The notes below the pieces were generated by a model, which saw only the letters and a list, made by a program, of their open reading frames with translations, was not told where the DNA came from and searched no databases. A stretch of DNA of 13,340 nt from Xanthobacteraceae bacterium (GTDB lineage: Bacteria > Pseudomonadota > Alphaproteobacteria > Rhizobiales > Xanthobacteraceae): NCBI GenBank assembly GCA_030037185.1, contig JASHRR010000832.1:1-13340 (forward strand), in the 5' to 3' direction. Both the position numbers and the translations under genes were made by a program. Below are positions 6,464 to 13,340 of the stretch, piece by piece. Positions within the stretch are counted from its first letter, which is position 1, and every line of letters begins with the position of its first letter.

Positions 6464-6946
6464 TATCGCGGTCGGGCAATCCCGAAAAGGCAGCCCGTTG
6501 CTGCGAATCGCGACCGAAATAACCGCTTGGCGCGGCGACGATAAGCCAGACTGCCACGACTGGCCTCATTAAATTCCCGCTACCGAAACTGCGCCCCAGT
6601 GCTCCAGCCAGAACGAAGTTTGGCTTGGTGGTGAAGGGGGGGGTGAAGGAGCGCGCCCCGAGCTTGACGGCCAGAGCGCCAGCTCGCATAAGCAGGGCGC
6701 TGTTCTTTTGGATAGTGCCTCCGGCAAAGCGGAAGATGCTGGTCGGAGAGCGAAAACGGTAGGCCCCCGGAGACAGAGCGTCTCGTCCGAGCGAGTGCCG
6801 CCCATTTGATCGGGGCCCGGCCCTTGGCTGTGAGGCCGAGAAACTCCACCCAGAGCGCGTGCGCTTGGGTAGACGTAGTTCATTCAAACCTCACCCATGA
6901 GGGCTGCACAACTGCTGCACAACCATAGGCTCTGGACTGGTTGATG
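6464..6946. other. Unassigned region with long but unconvincing open frames
   Basis: The minus strand has overlapping open frames between about 6450 and 6887 in all three frames, a usual effect of high GC. Patches such as EFLGLTAKGRAPIKWAAL and FRFAGGTIQKNSALLMRAGA look protein-like but lie in different frames and match no family that I can name. A run of eight G (6636-6643) sits inside. A decayed gene is possible; I assign nothing. Confidence 0.35.
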
Positions 6947-6983
6947 ATTGGCCGTTAAGCTCTGGTAGCAGAGCTTAATCAAT
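6947..6983. promoter_or_regulatory. Strong hairpin/inverted repeat upstream of the DUF6665-like gene
   Basis: Perfect 10-base arms TTAAGCTCTG (6955-6964) and CAGAGCTTAA (6969-6978) enclose GTAG. Outer arms ATTG (6947-6950) and CAAT (6980-6983) extend the structure with a small internal bulge. It ends 38 bases before the start codon at 7022. It lacks a T-run, so an operator or a 5'-UTR hairpin is preferred over a terminator. Confidence 0.55.
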
Positions 6984-7021
6984 GGGGCTCGGGCGCGCCC
7001 ATTCAGAAAGCTGGAGCCACA

Positions 7022-7339
7022 ATGGGCATCCGCCGGGGCAGCGATCTCCTGAGCTATGAGATCGTCCAGGAACAGGCGTCGGCGCTCGGGCGTCTGGGAC
7101 GTGACCTGGAGGCGGCCTTGAAAGCTCTGCGGGAGTTCGATGCTGTGCATGCGCATTCGGGTGTATCGTGCGGGGAACGGCAGGAACTGGTGATCGCAGC
7201 GAGCCATGCGCTGTGGATGTTCGTGGTCCAGCGCGAGGCCTGCGGGATGCGCGAAAGCCGCGCCCTGATGCGCGACTATGGGGTGCCCGCGGAGGTACAG
7301 CAGCGGATGGGTTATCATCCCACATGCTGCCCCGCCTGA
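7022..7339 (+). CDS. DUF6665-like small helical protein
   Basis: The 105-residue protein starts at ATG 7022 with CTGGAG 6-8 bases upstream and ends at TGA 7337-7339. It has no signal peptide or membrane segment. It is helical throughout: LLSYEIVQEQASALGRLGRDLEAALKALREFDAV forms a heptad-like helix. ERQELVIAASHALWMFVVQREACGM follows, then a short ending with ALMRDYGVPAEVQQRMG. The pattern (YE-QE-A-ALGR-GR-E-AL-AL, then a W-F-VQRE-CG block and an RDY-VP-EV-RMG end) fits my recollection of the DUF6665 family of small alphaproteobacterial cytosolic proteins of unknown function. That naming is from memory and uncertain, but the gene itself looks real. Its neighbours are eroded DNA and a P450 pseudogene, so it has no operon partner. 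The hairpin before it may regulate it. Confidence 0.75.
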   Translation: MGIRRGSDLLSYEIVQEQASALGRLGRDLEAALKALREFDAVHAHSGVSCGERQELVIAASHALWMFVVQREACGMRESRALMRDYGVPAEVQQRMGYHPTCCPA

Positions 7340-7767
7340 GTGCCCCTAATACGCGAGCTACTGTGGCGCCACAGAGCCAATGTCAACCCGCTGCCCAACG
7401 GTTCAGCCTGCGGGTTGAGCGATGTAGCGGACCTCCGTTTTGAACCCCCGACTGCGAGCCTTCCGCCTCTAGCAAGACCTACACGGAATACGAAACACCG
7501 ATGTTGTGATCGGCAGCGATTCCGCCACAGCCGGCGTCGGTGAGTGTGTCCGCGACGCGTTTCCGGACGGTTCACCAAGCTATTGATCTGATGGCGCGCG
7601 CGGTTGGCGAAATGCTCGCCAGCTTATTCGATTGGTCTGATCGCATAGTCCAGCGATCGAGAAGCCGAGGCAGATCGGCGATTATGGCGACAGCACGCAT
7701 GTCGGCTGGACCGTATTCTGCACCATCTCAAGTTTCAGCCCGACAGCCGATCTGACCGCAGTGACAC
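7340..7767. other. Gene-free stretch between DUF6665-like gene and P450 remnant
   Basis: No credible gene is present. An inverted repeat with arms TCAACCCGC (7383-7391) and GCGGGTTGA (7410-7418) lies about 45 bases after the DUF6665-like stop and might serve as a terminator stem, but no T-run follows. A phrase DVVIGSDSA on the plus strand near 7500-7530 faintly recalls a flavoprotein nucleotide-binding start but is too short and uninterpretable to call. Confidence 0.4.
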
Positions 7768-8185
7768 TAGCTTCTGCGCTCAAGTTGCATGCGGATTCCG
7801 TCGCGCGGACCGCTGCGTTACACGATGCAAGAGAACGATGTCCTGCCGGGGGGACGAGTTTCAACCGATAGCGCGGCGCCATGGTGCGACGAGGCGCGAA
7901 ACCCCTGTCAGCGCAAGCTGCGCGCCGATGCAGGTGCGCGGGCCGCCCCCAAACGGCAGATAGGCGAAGCGCGGTCGCGTCGTGCTTTTTCTCCCGTGAA
8001 AACCGTTCCGGATCGAAGCGACCGGGCTCCTCCCACAGCATACGGTGGCGACCCAGGGCAGAATAGCAATCTGGGTCCCTTTCGCTATGGGACGGCCGCA
8101 GATCTCGTCGGCCTCGCGGGCGACTCGCCTCTACCTTGGCAGAAATGAATGATGGATACGCAGTCGGAGCCTGTACAATTGGCCC
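7768..8185 (-). pseudogene. Cytochrome P450, frameshifted C-terminal fragment
   Basis: Joined across frames on the minus strand, the fragment reads: a weak LRL-YP-SFIS (near 8150-8180, the stretch after the ExxR helix), then READEICGRPIAKGTQIAILP and WV (8050-8105). MLWEEPGRFDPERFSREKKH (from 8041) follows, then RFAYLPFGGGPRTCIGAQLA (about 7912-7971, haem-binding FxxGxRxCxG with its Cys codon at 7932-7930), RYRLKLVP and finally RDGIRMQLERRS before TAG 7770-7768. These are the meander, Cys-loop and terminal strands of a bacterial P450 in correct order. At least three frameshifts (near 8045, 7970 and 7830) separate them, and the N-terminal 250-300 residues are gone. The gene is therefore inactive. 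The original substrate cannot be told. With the amidase and cupin remnants it suggests loss of catabolic functions across the region. Confidence 0.8.
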
Positions 8186-8453
8186 GGAAGACTACACCGC
8201 GATGATCCTGGCCAGGTGGGAGGAGCTGTGGCTGCTGATTAAAGCTGACCAACCCATCCGGCCGTCGCCGGGTGCTAAGCCTCAGCCTCTTCTTCAGCCA
8301 CATGTTCCCTGCCTGAGCATTGCGGGCTTGGCCGCTATTATTCGTGGTCCCCGCAATTCTGGTATATCGCCAATTCGAAAAGGTGCGGTGGCTCTCCGAA
8401 GAACGAAGTCAATTGAAAGATCGGGGCTATTTCCGAAAACTGCGTTTGAAACC
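8186..8453. other. Unassigned stretch upstream of the P450 remnant
   Basis: No sequence of P450 I-helix or substrate-recognition type could be found here, so the 5' part of the P450 is truly missing. A plus-strand frame open from 8136 to 8504 (containing RWEELWLLIKADQP) looks partly protein-like, but it has no ribosome binding site and no family match. Confidence 0.35.
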
Positions 8454-8597
8454 TTAAGACGATTGTGGGATAACGTCATCAATTTCTGCATGGGTGAGAC
8501 CTGAAGGCTCGCGGCGACCAAATCGCGTCTCCAGATCCCGAACGATCCTCGAAATGTTGCGGCGCAGCGTTTTTTGGCCGGAGCGGTCATGCTGCAT
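8454..8597 (-). CDS. Possible small basic helical protein (47 aa)
   Basis: This is a short open frame from ATG 8597 to TAA 8456-8454, with the purine-rich GCGAGAGAGAG about 8-18 bases before the start. The product begins MQHDRSGQKTLRRN, continues ISRIVRDLETRFGRREPSG and ends LTHAEIDDVIPQSS. It has a basic amphipathic helix followed by an acidic helix typical of a small regulatory protein. The codon third positions look coding-like, unlike the two other frames at the same place. No family is recognised. It could equally be the surviving start of a truncated gene, since the sequence further downstream is eroded. It lies divergent from the large exported haem protein, about 200 bases away. Confidence 0.35.
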   Translation of the reverse strand: MQHDRSGQKTLRRNISRIVRDLETRFGRREPSGLTHAEIDDVIPQSS

Positions 8598-8785
8598 TCC
8601 GATACTCTCTCTCGCTTTACCGTGGCGCTTGAGCTAGTTTGAAAAGGAGCTGCCGGGGCGTGCGATGGTTTTGCGGGCAACGCATCCACCGCTCCATGCG
8701 TTGTGGGAATTACGGCCCAATTCGAAATAGGGGACGTCCGTTGGCATCCACAGATTCCGGTGCAGGTCGATCACCTAACGAGCGA

Positions 8786-8791
8786 GGGAGG
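8786..8791 (+). promoter_or_regulatory. Shine-Dalgarno that fixes the start at 8798
   Basis: GGGAGG stands six bases before ATG 8798. The reading frame is open back to 8639, but only this ATG has a ribosome binding site and is directly followed by a signal peptide. Confidence 0.75.
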
Positions 8792-8797
8792 TTAAGC

Positions 8798-10468
8798 ATG
8801 TCGAAACCATCTTTTGCCGCAATGGCATTGGTTGCAGTGGTATTCTGTCCGGGTGCGGCATCGGCACAACGCACTGTTGGCACCTTAACCGGCGTCATCA
8901 CCGATGCGGCGGGTTCGGCGGTGGCGGGGGCCTTCGTTCAGATGAGGAACGCGCAGCGCCGTCTCAATTTCATGGTCATCACGCAGGAGCAGGGTCAATA
9001 TTCAATCGATAGGCTTCCGGCCGGCAAATACGTCGTGCAGGCGATCGGCGGAGAGTATCAAAGCGCTCCGTCGAACCCCGTCGAGGTGGCGGCCGGCAAG
9101 GCATCGTCCATCGATCTGTCGCTCACGGTAGAGCGCGCGCCGGCGCTACCGCCGGCGTGGCCTGGACGCTCGCCCGGCGAGCGCGGCGCCGAAGCCGAGG
9201 CGGCCGTAGGCGGCGCCGGCCCTCGTTTGGCCGATGGTCAGGGAAAGGCCATCATTGAAGCGAAATGCATGACCTGCCACGATGCCCAGCGGATCGTCCG
9301 GTCGCGTGCGAACGAGTCGCGCTGGCAACAGGTCCTGCGCACCATGACGCTTTATGCGGAAGGTTCGACGCTCGCAAAACCACTCTCCGGCGATGAGGAA
9401 AAGGTTCTCCTGGCTTACCTTTCGACCAACTATGCAGCCGCTCCAGGCAGCGCAAGGCCAAAGCCCGATCCCTTCAGCCGTCTCCCGCGTACGCTCCTTC
9501 CGCCGGACGCGAGGCGCTACATGGTGGTCGAGTACGAACTGACCAACCCAAGGGCTGAGCCCCACGAGGTGGCGGTCGATAGTGAGGGCAATGGCTGGGT
9601 CTCGCAGCGCGTTGGCGGAAAATTAGGTCGGCTCGATCATGAAACACTCACTTACGTTGAATACGAGCCGCCAGCTGGCAGCTCGCCGGTCGTCCGCCTC
9701 AACGGGATTCGGCGCGGCAATACCGGCGAGCTGTGGATGGTCGACGGCGGCCCCAACCGGCGCTGGTTCAGCTTCGATCCGAAGTACGAGCGGTTCACCG
9801 CCTATAACCTGCCACCGACGCGCAGCGGCAACGCCACCGGCAATACCATGCGCGTACATCCGGACAACACGGTATGGCTCGCGGCGATCGCCTCGAACCA
9901 AGTGATCCGCCTTGACCCGGCGACCCAGCAGTTCACCATTTACGACGTGCCGGTCGGCGTTAAGAACAACAAGAATGCTACCCCCTACGGGATGGCCGTC
10001 GGCGGCGACGGCAACATCTGGGTCGTAGAGAATGCCTTCGACCAGATCGCCCGCATCGACCGTACGACCGGCAAGTTCGACGAGTTTCCGCTCAGCGTGA
10101 AAGATCCAGTCGCCCGCAAGCTCGGCGCCGACTGGGACGGCAATTTATGGGTGGGTCTGCACGGTGCAGGTGAACTGCTGCGGGTCGATTATAAGACATT
10201 GAAGATGACGGAATTTGCGCCGCCAAGCAAAGATGCCGGTGTCTATCTCGCGGAACCAGACCTCAAGAACCACCTGATCTGGACCACACTCCACCAGGTC
10301 GACAAGCTCGCGCGGCTTGATCCAGCAACGGGGGTCTGGACCGAGTACCCGCTCATGTATGCCGAGACCGACGTGCGCCGTATCGATCTCGATCCGACCA
10401 ATTCGAACCGGGTTTGGTACTCGGGTGTGCTGTCGAGCCGAATGGGCTATATCGAGTTGCTACAATGA
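8798..10468 (+). CDS. Exported fusion: CarboxypepD_reg-like domain, c-type haem domain, Vgb-like beta-propeller
   Basis: The 556-residue protein starts at ATG 8798. A signal peptide covers 1-23 (Lys-3, hydrophobic 6-21, Ala-Ser-Ala cleavage). Residues about 26-113 form a carboxypeptidase-regulatory-like Ig fold (GVITDAAGSAVAGAFVQM, GQYSIDRLPAGKYVVQA). After an Ala-Gly-rich linker, residues about 142-212 form a small cytochrome c domain with haem site CMTCH at Cys-157, Cys-160 and His-161. Met-183 is a possible second ligand. Residues about 239-556 are a propeller with seven repeats of the Vgb type, for example GDGNIWVVENAFDQIARID then TTGKFDEF. Vgb (virginiamycin B lyase) shares this fold, but antibiotic cleavage should not be assumed. 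The haem suggests periplasmic electron transfer or sensing, perhaps linked to a substrate bound by the propeller. The gene is a single unit, convergent with the second L,D-transpeptidase. Confidence 0.88.
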   Translation: MSKPSFAAMALVAVVFCPGAASAQRTVGTLTGVITDAAGSAVAGAFVQMRNAQRRLNFMVITQEQGQYSIDRLPAGKYVVQAIGGEYQSAPSNPVEVAAGKASSIDLSLTVERAPALPPAWPGRSPGERGAEAEAAVGGAGPRLADGQGKAIIEAKCMTCHDAQRIVRSRANESRWQQVLRTMTLYAEGSTLAKPLSGDEEKVLLAYLSTNYAAAPGSARPKPDPFSRLPRTLLPPDARRYMVVEYELTNPRAEPHEVAVDSEGNGWVSQRVGGKLGRLDHETLTYVEYEPPAGSSPVVRLNGIRRGNTGELWMVDGGPNRRWFSFDPKYERFTAYNLPPTRSGNATGNTMRVHPDNTVWLAAIASNQVIRLDPATQQFTIYDVPVGVKNNKNATPYGMAVGGDGNIWVVENAFDQIARIDRTTGKFDEFPLSVKDPVARKLGADWDGNLWVGLHGAGELLRVDYKTLKMTEFAPPSKDAGVYLAEPDLKNHLIWTTLHQVDKLARLDPATGVWTEYPLMYAETDVRRIDLDPTNSNRVWYSGVLSSRMGYIELLQ

Positions 10469-10980
10469 CCTTATGGGGGCGTGCAGTTAGCTCCGGTCAA
10501 TGATCCGAACGTCGGACATTGCCACTTCGCGTTCATGCCGCCGCAGGGCGATGCGCAAGGAGGCGGAGCGGCCCATTGCTGGCCTCTCCGCGCGACGCCA
10601 TTCGATCGCAGCCACAAGGGTCGCCGGTGCGACGCGATCAGGAGGCCGCCCAATCGCACGCCCGGGCGCATATTCGCGGTAGACGAGGATTGCTCCCCGC
10701 CCCCCGCGCAGATCCCGGCGATGCGCCGCTAACGCACCGGGCTCCTCCGCGTCGAAGCGGTGACCGGGTAGCTGGTGCAGCGTCCTAATTGGCGGAAAGA
10801 AGCGGGCGACGAGCCTGGCGGGCAAACTGGCAGCGGCGCTACCATTCGTGGGGCGAACGATGTTGGCAGCGTCTATCCTGTCCCGACCGGCGACACGCCG
10901 CCCATCGCGAGGTCATGCCAATTCGGAGAGGCGCTCATGACCCTGAGCGACCGTGCGGCCTTCGCGCGGCGCGCCACATC
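10469..10980. other. Convergent intergenic region
   Basis: This region lies between two genes that end facing each other. Apart from one doubtful minus-strand frame (listed separately) nothing is recognised. No hairpin with a T-run, as expected for a bidirectional terminator, was found by eye. Confidence 0.35.
10487..10825 (-). pseudogene. Doubtful minus-strand coding remnant
   Basis: The frame from 10825 to TAA 10489-10487 is open for 112 codons. Its second half reads like a real basic protein (ILVYREYAPGRAIGRPPDRV, then ATLVAAIEWRRAERPAMGRS and ALRRHEREVAMSDVRIIDRS). The first part is less convincing and has no ribosome binding site before its ATG. I do not recognise a family. It could be the surviving 3' end of a decayed gene, or a shadow frame in GC-rich DNA. 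Confidence 0.3.
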
Positions 10981-12462
10981 TTACCACCAGCCCTGGCCGC
11001 CCCGCCGCCGCGTATTGCTAGATTGGGTGTCCCAATTGCGTTGGAAAAAGGCGCCGAAGCCATCGTCGCCCCAGACATTGTCGCTCGGCTGGCGCGTCAC
11101 AAAGCCGCCCTGGGGCTGGTTGTTCAGCACCGCGACGAACTCGGTGCGATAGTTGGTCTCGCTGCTTAGAGGCTCATCCGAGACGATGATCGAGGATCGC
11201 GGCAATACGGTCGGCGCGACGCGATCCAGCACATCCTGCGGGACGGTGATGCGGTCGAGCGCGTCCTTGGCGTCGTCCCCGTTATCGATCGTGACGGCGG
11301 TCCAACGCAGGCCCGCGCCATTTCGCGCCACCGCCGTGAACACGTGCGTGCCGATCGGCTTGTTAGGATTGCGGATCGTAACCGGAACCTCAATGGTTGC
11401 ATCAAACACCTCGCCCCCGCCCGGCCACCGTTCATGCGTGTTGCGCCGCACGTAAAGCTTCTGCGTCGCGCGGCTGATGTAGACCGAGACCGGCTCGAGC
11501 GCGAGCTTACCTTCGTTGGCCGCCTTCGTGGCGTCGGCCTTCTTTGTCTCGGCCGCTTTTGCGGCATCCTTTGCGGCGGCGGCGGCGGCGAGCTTTGACG
11601 TCGCCTCGGTCTTCGCGGCGTCGAAATGCGTTCCCGCTTCCGCGGCCTTGGGGGCTGCCTTCTGCTTCAACTCCTCGGCCCGCGCCCTGGCCTGGTCCGT
11701 CTTCGCGGCAGCGAGCGCCTTGTCGGCGTACGCGAGCCCGGCGTCGGCCCGGGTCTTAAGCCATTCCAGCCTGCGCAGCGACGCCGTAAGCGATGCTTCC
11801 TCGCGCGCCGCTGTCGCGGCGAGCTTCTTCGCCTCGTCGGCCGTCTCGGAAGCCTCCGCGGCCTCGCGGGCGAGCGTCTCGGCACGCGCCCGAGCAGCCG
11901 CGACGGCCTCCCCGTTCGGCACGAATAACGCCGGGTGCGAAAACTCGACCGGGGCCGCATCGTTCGGCGAGATGATCACCCGCATCCCGATCCACGTCTT
12001 GTCGAACAGCTTTTCCGCAAAACCGTAGGGCATCCGCACGCAGCCGTGCGACGCCGCATACCCGGGCAGCGGCCCACCGTGCAGCGCGATACCGTTCCAG
12101 GTGATGCGCTGCATGTTCGGCATCCAGGCATCGTCATAGAGGGTGGAGTAGTGAACCTTGTTTTTCTCGATGACAGCGAAGACGCCGGCCGGCGTCTCGC
12201 GTCCGGCGATGCCAGTCGACACCGGCGCGCGCAGGATCCAGCCGTCGGCGTCGTAGAAAGTGACTTGCTGGGACTTGATCGACACGATCGCCATGATGGG
12301 CTCGGCTGCATCGCGCGACGCCGTCGCCTCGGTGGGCGCGGGGCGCGCCTCTCTCGCCGCGGCGCCGGCGATCGGCGCCATCAGTGCGGCCATCGCCGCG
12401 AGCGTCACAATAGCGGAAGGCCCCCAACGCCGCCTCACCGCGGTAGTAAATCGATTTACCAT
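10981..12462 (-). CDS. L,D-transpeptidase (YkuD) with Ala-rich coiled coil and degenerate second domain
   Basis: The 493-residue protein starts at ATG 12462 (GGGG a few bases before). The frame is open back to 12771, but the signal peptide follows this ATG (Arg-rich start, hydrophobic about 15-34, Ala-Gly-Ala-Ala). The YkuD domain occupies about 57-165: VSIKSQQVTFYDADGWILRA, GIAGRETPAGVFAVIEKNK, IALHGGPLPGYAASHGCVRMP with His-128, His-139 and catalytic Cys-141. Residues about 184-320 are an Ala/Lys/Glu-rich coiled coil that could span the periplasm. Residues about 325-450 (VSVYISRATQKLYVRRNTHE, PVTIRNPNKPIGTHVFTAV) look like a second YkuD-type fold without a HGC site. The C-terminus is Asn/Arg/Gly-rich and ends GGQGWW. 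Expected role: periplasmic peptidoglycan crosslinking or protein attachment; the second half probably targets or regulates it. Confidence 0.92.
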   Translation of the reverse strand: MVNRFTTAVRRRWGPSAIVTLAAMAALMAPIAGAAAREARPAPTEATASRDAAEPIMAIVSIKSQQVTFYDADGWILRAPVSTGIAGRETPAGVFAVIEKNKVHYSTLYDDAWMPNMQRITWNGIALHGGPLPGYAASHGCVRMPYGFAEKLFDKTWIGMRVIISPNDAAPVEFSHPALFVPNGEAVAAARARAETLAREAAEASETADEAKKLAATAAREEASLTASLRRLEWLKTRADAGLAYADKALAAAKTDQARARAEELKQKAAPKAAEAGTHFDAAKTEATSKLAAAAAAKDAAKAAETKKADATKAANEGKLALEPVSVYISRATQKLYVRRNTHERWPGGGEVFDATIEVPVTIRNPNKPIGTHVFTAVARNGAGLRWTAVTIDNGDDAKDALDRITVPQDVLDRVAPTVLPRSSIIVSDEPLSSETNYRTEFVAVLNNQPQGGFVTRQPSDNVWGDDGFGAFFQRNWDTQSSNTRRRGGQGWW

Positions 12463-12812
12463 GCCATGCCCCGGTTGAGATGCCTGTCTGCGCTTAAGTA
12501 GATCAAGTGTCAGATCGCGATTTTTGGAACGCGGCCATCCACGCCAATTTACTGAGACTCGGCACGTTCCCGTGGCAAGTCTCTTTATATACGACAGCGC
12601 GCGCAGGAGGAAGGGTTGGCTGGCGGCTGAAATTGTGCTGAATGCGAAGTCCGGATAGACCGCCGAACAAGTCCGCTTCTCGGGGTAAAGCCGGAAACGG
12701 CGAACGGCCCGTCCAACGACGCATTTAACCGATGCCCGACGCTTTGTCCGACTACCACTGGCTGGCAACAACGGCGGCCCGAGACAGCGAAAGCGTCAAG
12801 CAAGATGGCTAG
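12463..12812. other. Intergenic region with divergent promoters
   Basis: Between the divergent L,D-transpeptidase and TPR-like genes there is no credible gene; the open frames here are composition-driven. TATATAC near 12587-12594 could belong to a promoter for the minus-strand transpeptidase, but no -35/-10 pair stands out. Confidence 0.4.
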
Positions 12813-12828
12813 GGTTAAATCATTAACC
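12813..12828. promoter_or_regulatory. GGTTAA-ATCA-TTAACC inverted repeat, possibly CtrA-like
   Basis: This is a perfect 6-base inverted repeat with a 4-base centre, 44 bases before ATG 12872. It contains the TTAA/TTAACC half-sites used by the alphaproteobacterial cell-cycle regulator CtrA. The spacing (4 rather than the usual 7 between half-sites) is not canonical, so the assignment is tentative. Confidence 0.35.
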
Positions 12829-12844
12829 ATGTTGAGAGCCCATG

Positions 12845-12870
12845 GGTTGGTCTGATTCGGGGGACCAACC
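12845..12870 (+). promoter_or_regulatory. Hairpin abutting the TPR-like start codon
   Basis: Arms GGTTGGTC (12845-12852) and GACCAACC (12863-12870) pair perfectly around ten bases. The likely ribosome binding sequence (GGGGGA, 12859-12864) lies at the loop/stem edge and the ATG is two bases after the stem. RNA folding could therefore limit translation of the downstream gene. Confidence 0.45.
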
Positions 12871-12871
12871 G

Positions 12872-13340
12872 ATGGAGCCAAACGCCACTTTACGTGAACT
12901 GCTGTACGCACGTTGGCCTCGGATCATCGAGAGTTCACCTGAGAAGAAGCAAGGCTGGTATTGGGTATCACGTGGCGCAGATTTGGGTTCAGGTTGGCGA
13001 TTATCGAGCTGCCACCGATGCGCTCGAACGAGCAGAAAGCTCGGGCGCTTATGACTTCCAGGGTATCAACCAAGTTTACAATTTGAATATGACGTCAAGA
13101 ATATGGTTAGAGATGGGAATGATAGATCGAGCGCTTGCAGCAACCCCCAACGCAAATTCAAAATCGAGGCCTGTAACAATAAAGATCGACATCGCCTGAT
13201 CGCGGCGGGGGATAAACATAAACCGCTGATCATACTTGATGAAGCCCTAGCCCATATCCATGCACTATCGAGTGCAGGTTCGCCGGAACTCCGCTCGCCA
13301 ACGGCATTTTTGCTATTGATTCTGAGGTTACGGCAAGATG
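12872..13340 (+). pseudogene. TPR-like protein, frameshifted, runs off the window
   Basis: From ATG 12872 the first frame reads MEPNATLRELLYARWPRIIE then SSPEKKQ. At about 12953 one base appears extra, and the sequence continues in the next frame as AGIGYHVAQIWVQVGDYRAA, TDALERAESSGAYDF and SRIWLEMGMIDRALAAT. This is the helix-turn-helix pattern of tetratricopeptide-like repeats (A-x2-W-x2-GDYRAA-x-AL-RAE). That frame stops at TGA 13197-13199. A third frame remains open to the window end with IILDEALAHIHALSS, again repeat-like. Two frame changes in 330 bases indicate a broken gene, unless they are sequencing errors. The frame-1 start could alternatively be ATG 12842. TPR proteins are protein-interaction scaffolds; the partner is unknown. 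Confidence 0.6.

Noticed and set aside
6636..6643. Run of eight G as a phase-variation tract
   Set aside because: No functional gene could be placed around it, so slippage would have no evident effect.
7383..7418. Intrinsic terminator after the DUF6665-like gene
   Set aside because: The 9-base arms are perfect, but the loop is 18 bases and there is no T-run after the stem.
7495..7545. Flavoprotein dinucleotide-binding start (DVVIGSDSA)
   Set aside because: It is only about nine residues, lacks the GxGxxG pattern and has no downstream continuation in any frame.
8639..8797. Upstream extension of the large haem/propeller protein
   Set aside because: The extension is not protein-like, and GGGAGG plus the signal peptide fix the start at 8798.
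12463..12771. Upstream extension of the second L,D-transpeptidase
   Set aside because: The added residues have no family character and precede a clear signal peptide starting at 12462.
1..13340. CRISPR array, tRNA, rRNA, complete insertion sequence or phage genes
   Set aside because: No regularly spaced repeats, cloverleaf-like sequence, transposase or integrase motifs were recognised on either strand by eye.

Overview
The window looks like a chromosomal stretch of a GC-rich alphaproteobacterium. Extensin-like DUF proteins, several YkuD L,D-transpeptidases and a DUF6665-type protein point to the order Hyphomicrobiales, with a Bradyrhizobium-like member my best guess. This is inferred from protein style, since there is no rRNA or other marker gene. 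No tRNA, rRNA, CRISPR array or complete insertion sequence was seen.

Layout, left to right. Bases 1-117 are the 3' end of an rlpA-type gene. Bases 118-1260 are a gene graveyard: a frameshifted 3' fragment of an amidase (minus) and two tandem decayed cupin genes (plus). An exported OmpA-domain protein (minus, 1262-1798) follows. Next comes a probable two-gene cell-wall operon (plus): an extensin-like, M15-type protein (2248-3051) and a YkuD L,D-transpeptidase with a PG-binding domain (3113-4147). Two tandem paralogous exported proteins (minus, 4493-5026 and 5172-5702) share a DxDxDGxxD calcium-loop-like motif. A perfect palindrome lies upstream of the second.

Bases 5770-7020 are mostly unexplained and probably eroded. 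They hold a TetR-operator-like inverted repeat and a strong hairpin, the latter just upstream of a DUF6665-like gene (7022-7339). A cytochrome P450 pseudogene (minus, about 7768-8185) follows, then a possible 47-codon gene (8454-8597). A large exported protein (8798-10468) combines a carboxypeptidase-regulatory-like domain, a c-type haem site and a seven-bladed Vgb-like propeller. After a gap with one doubtful reading frame there is a second L,D-transpeptidase with a long Ala-rich coiled coil and a degenerate second domain (minus, 10981-12462). The window ends in a frameshifted TPR-like gene running off the edge (12872 onwards).

Theme: the intact genes are almost all exported and several act on peptidoglycan (RlpA, OmpA-like, extensin/M15-like, two L,D-transpeptidases). 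They are separated by decaying catabolic genes (amidase, cupins, P450). I see no convincing new defence or mobile system. The least explained items are the calcium-loop paralogue pair with its palindrome, the haem/propeller fusion and the hairpin in front of the DUF6665-like gene.
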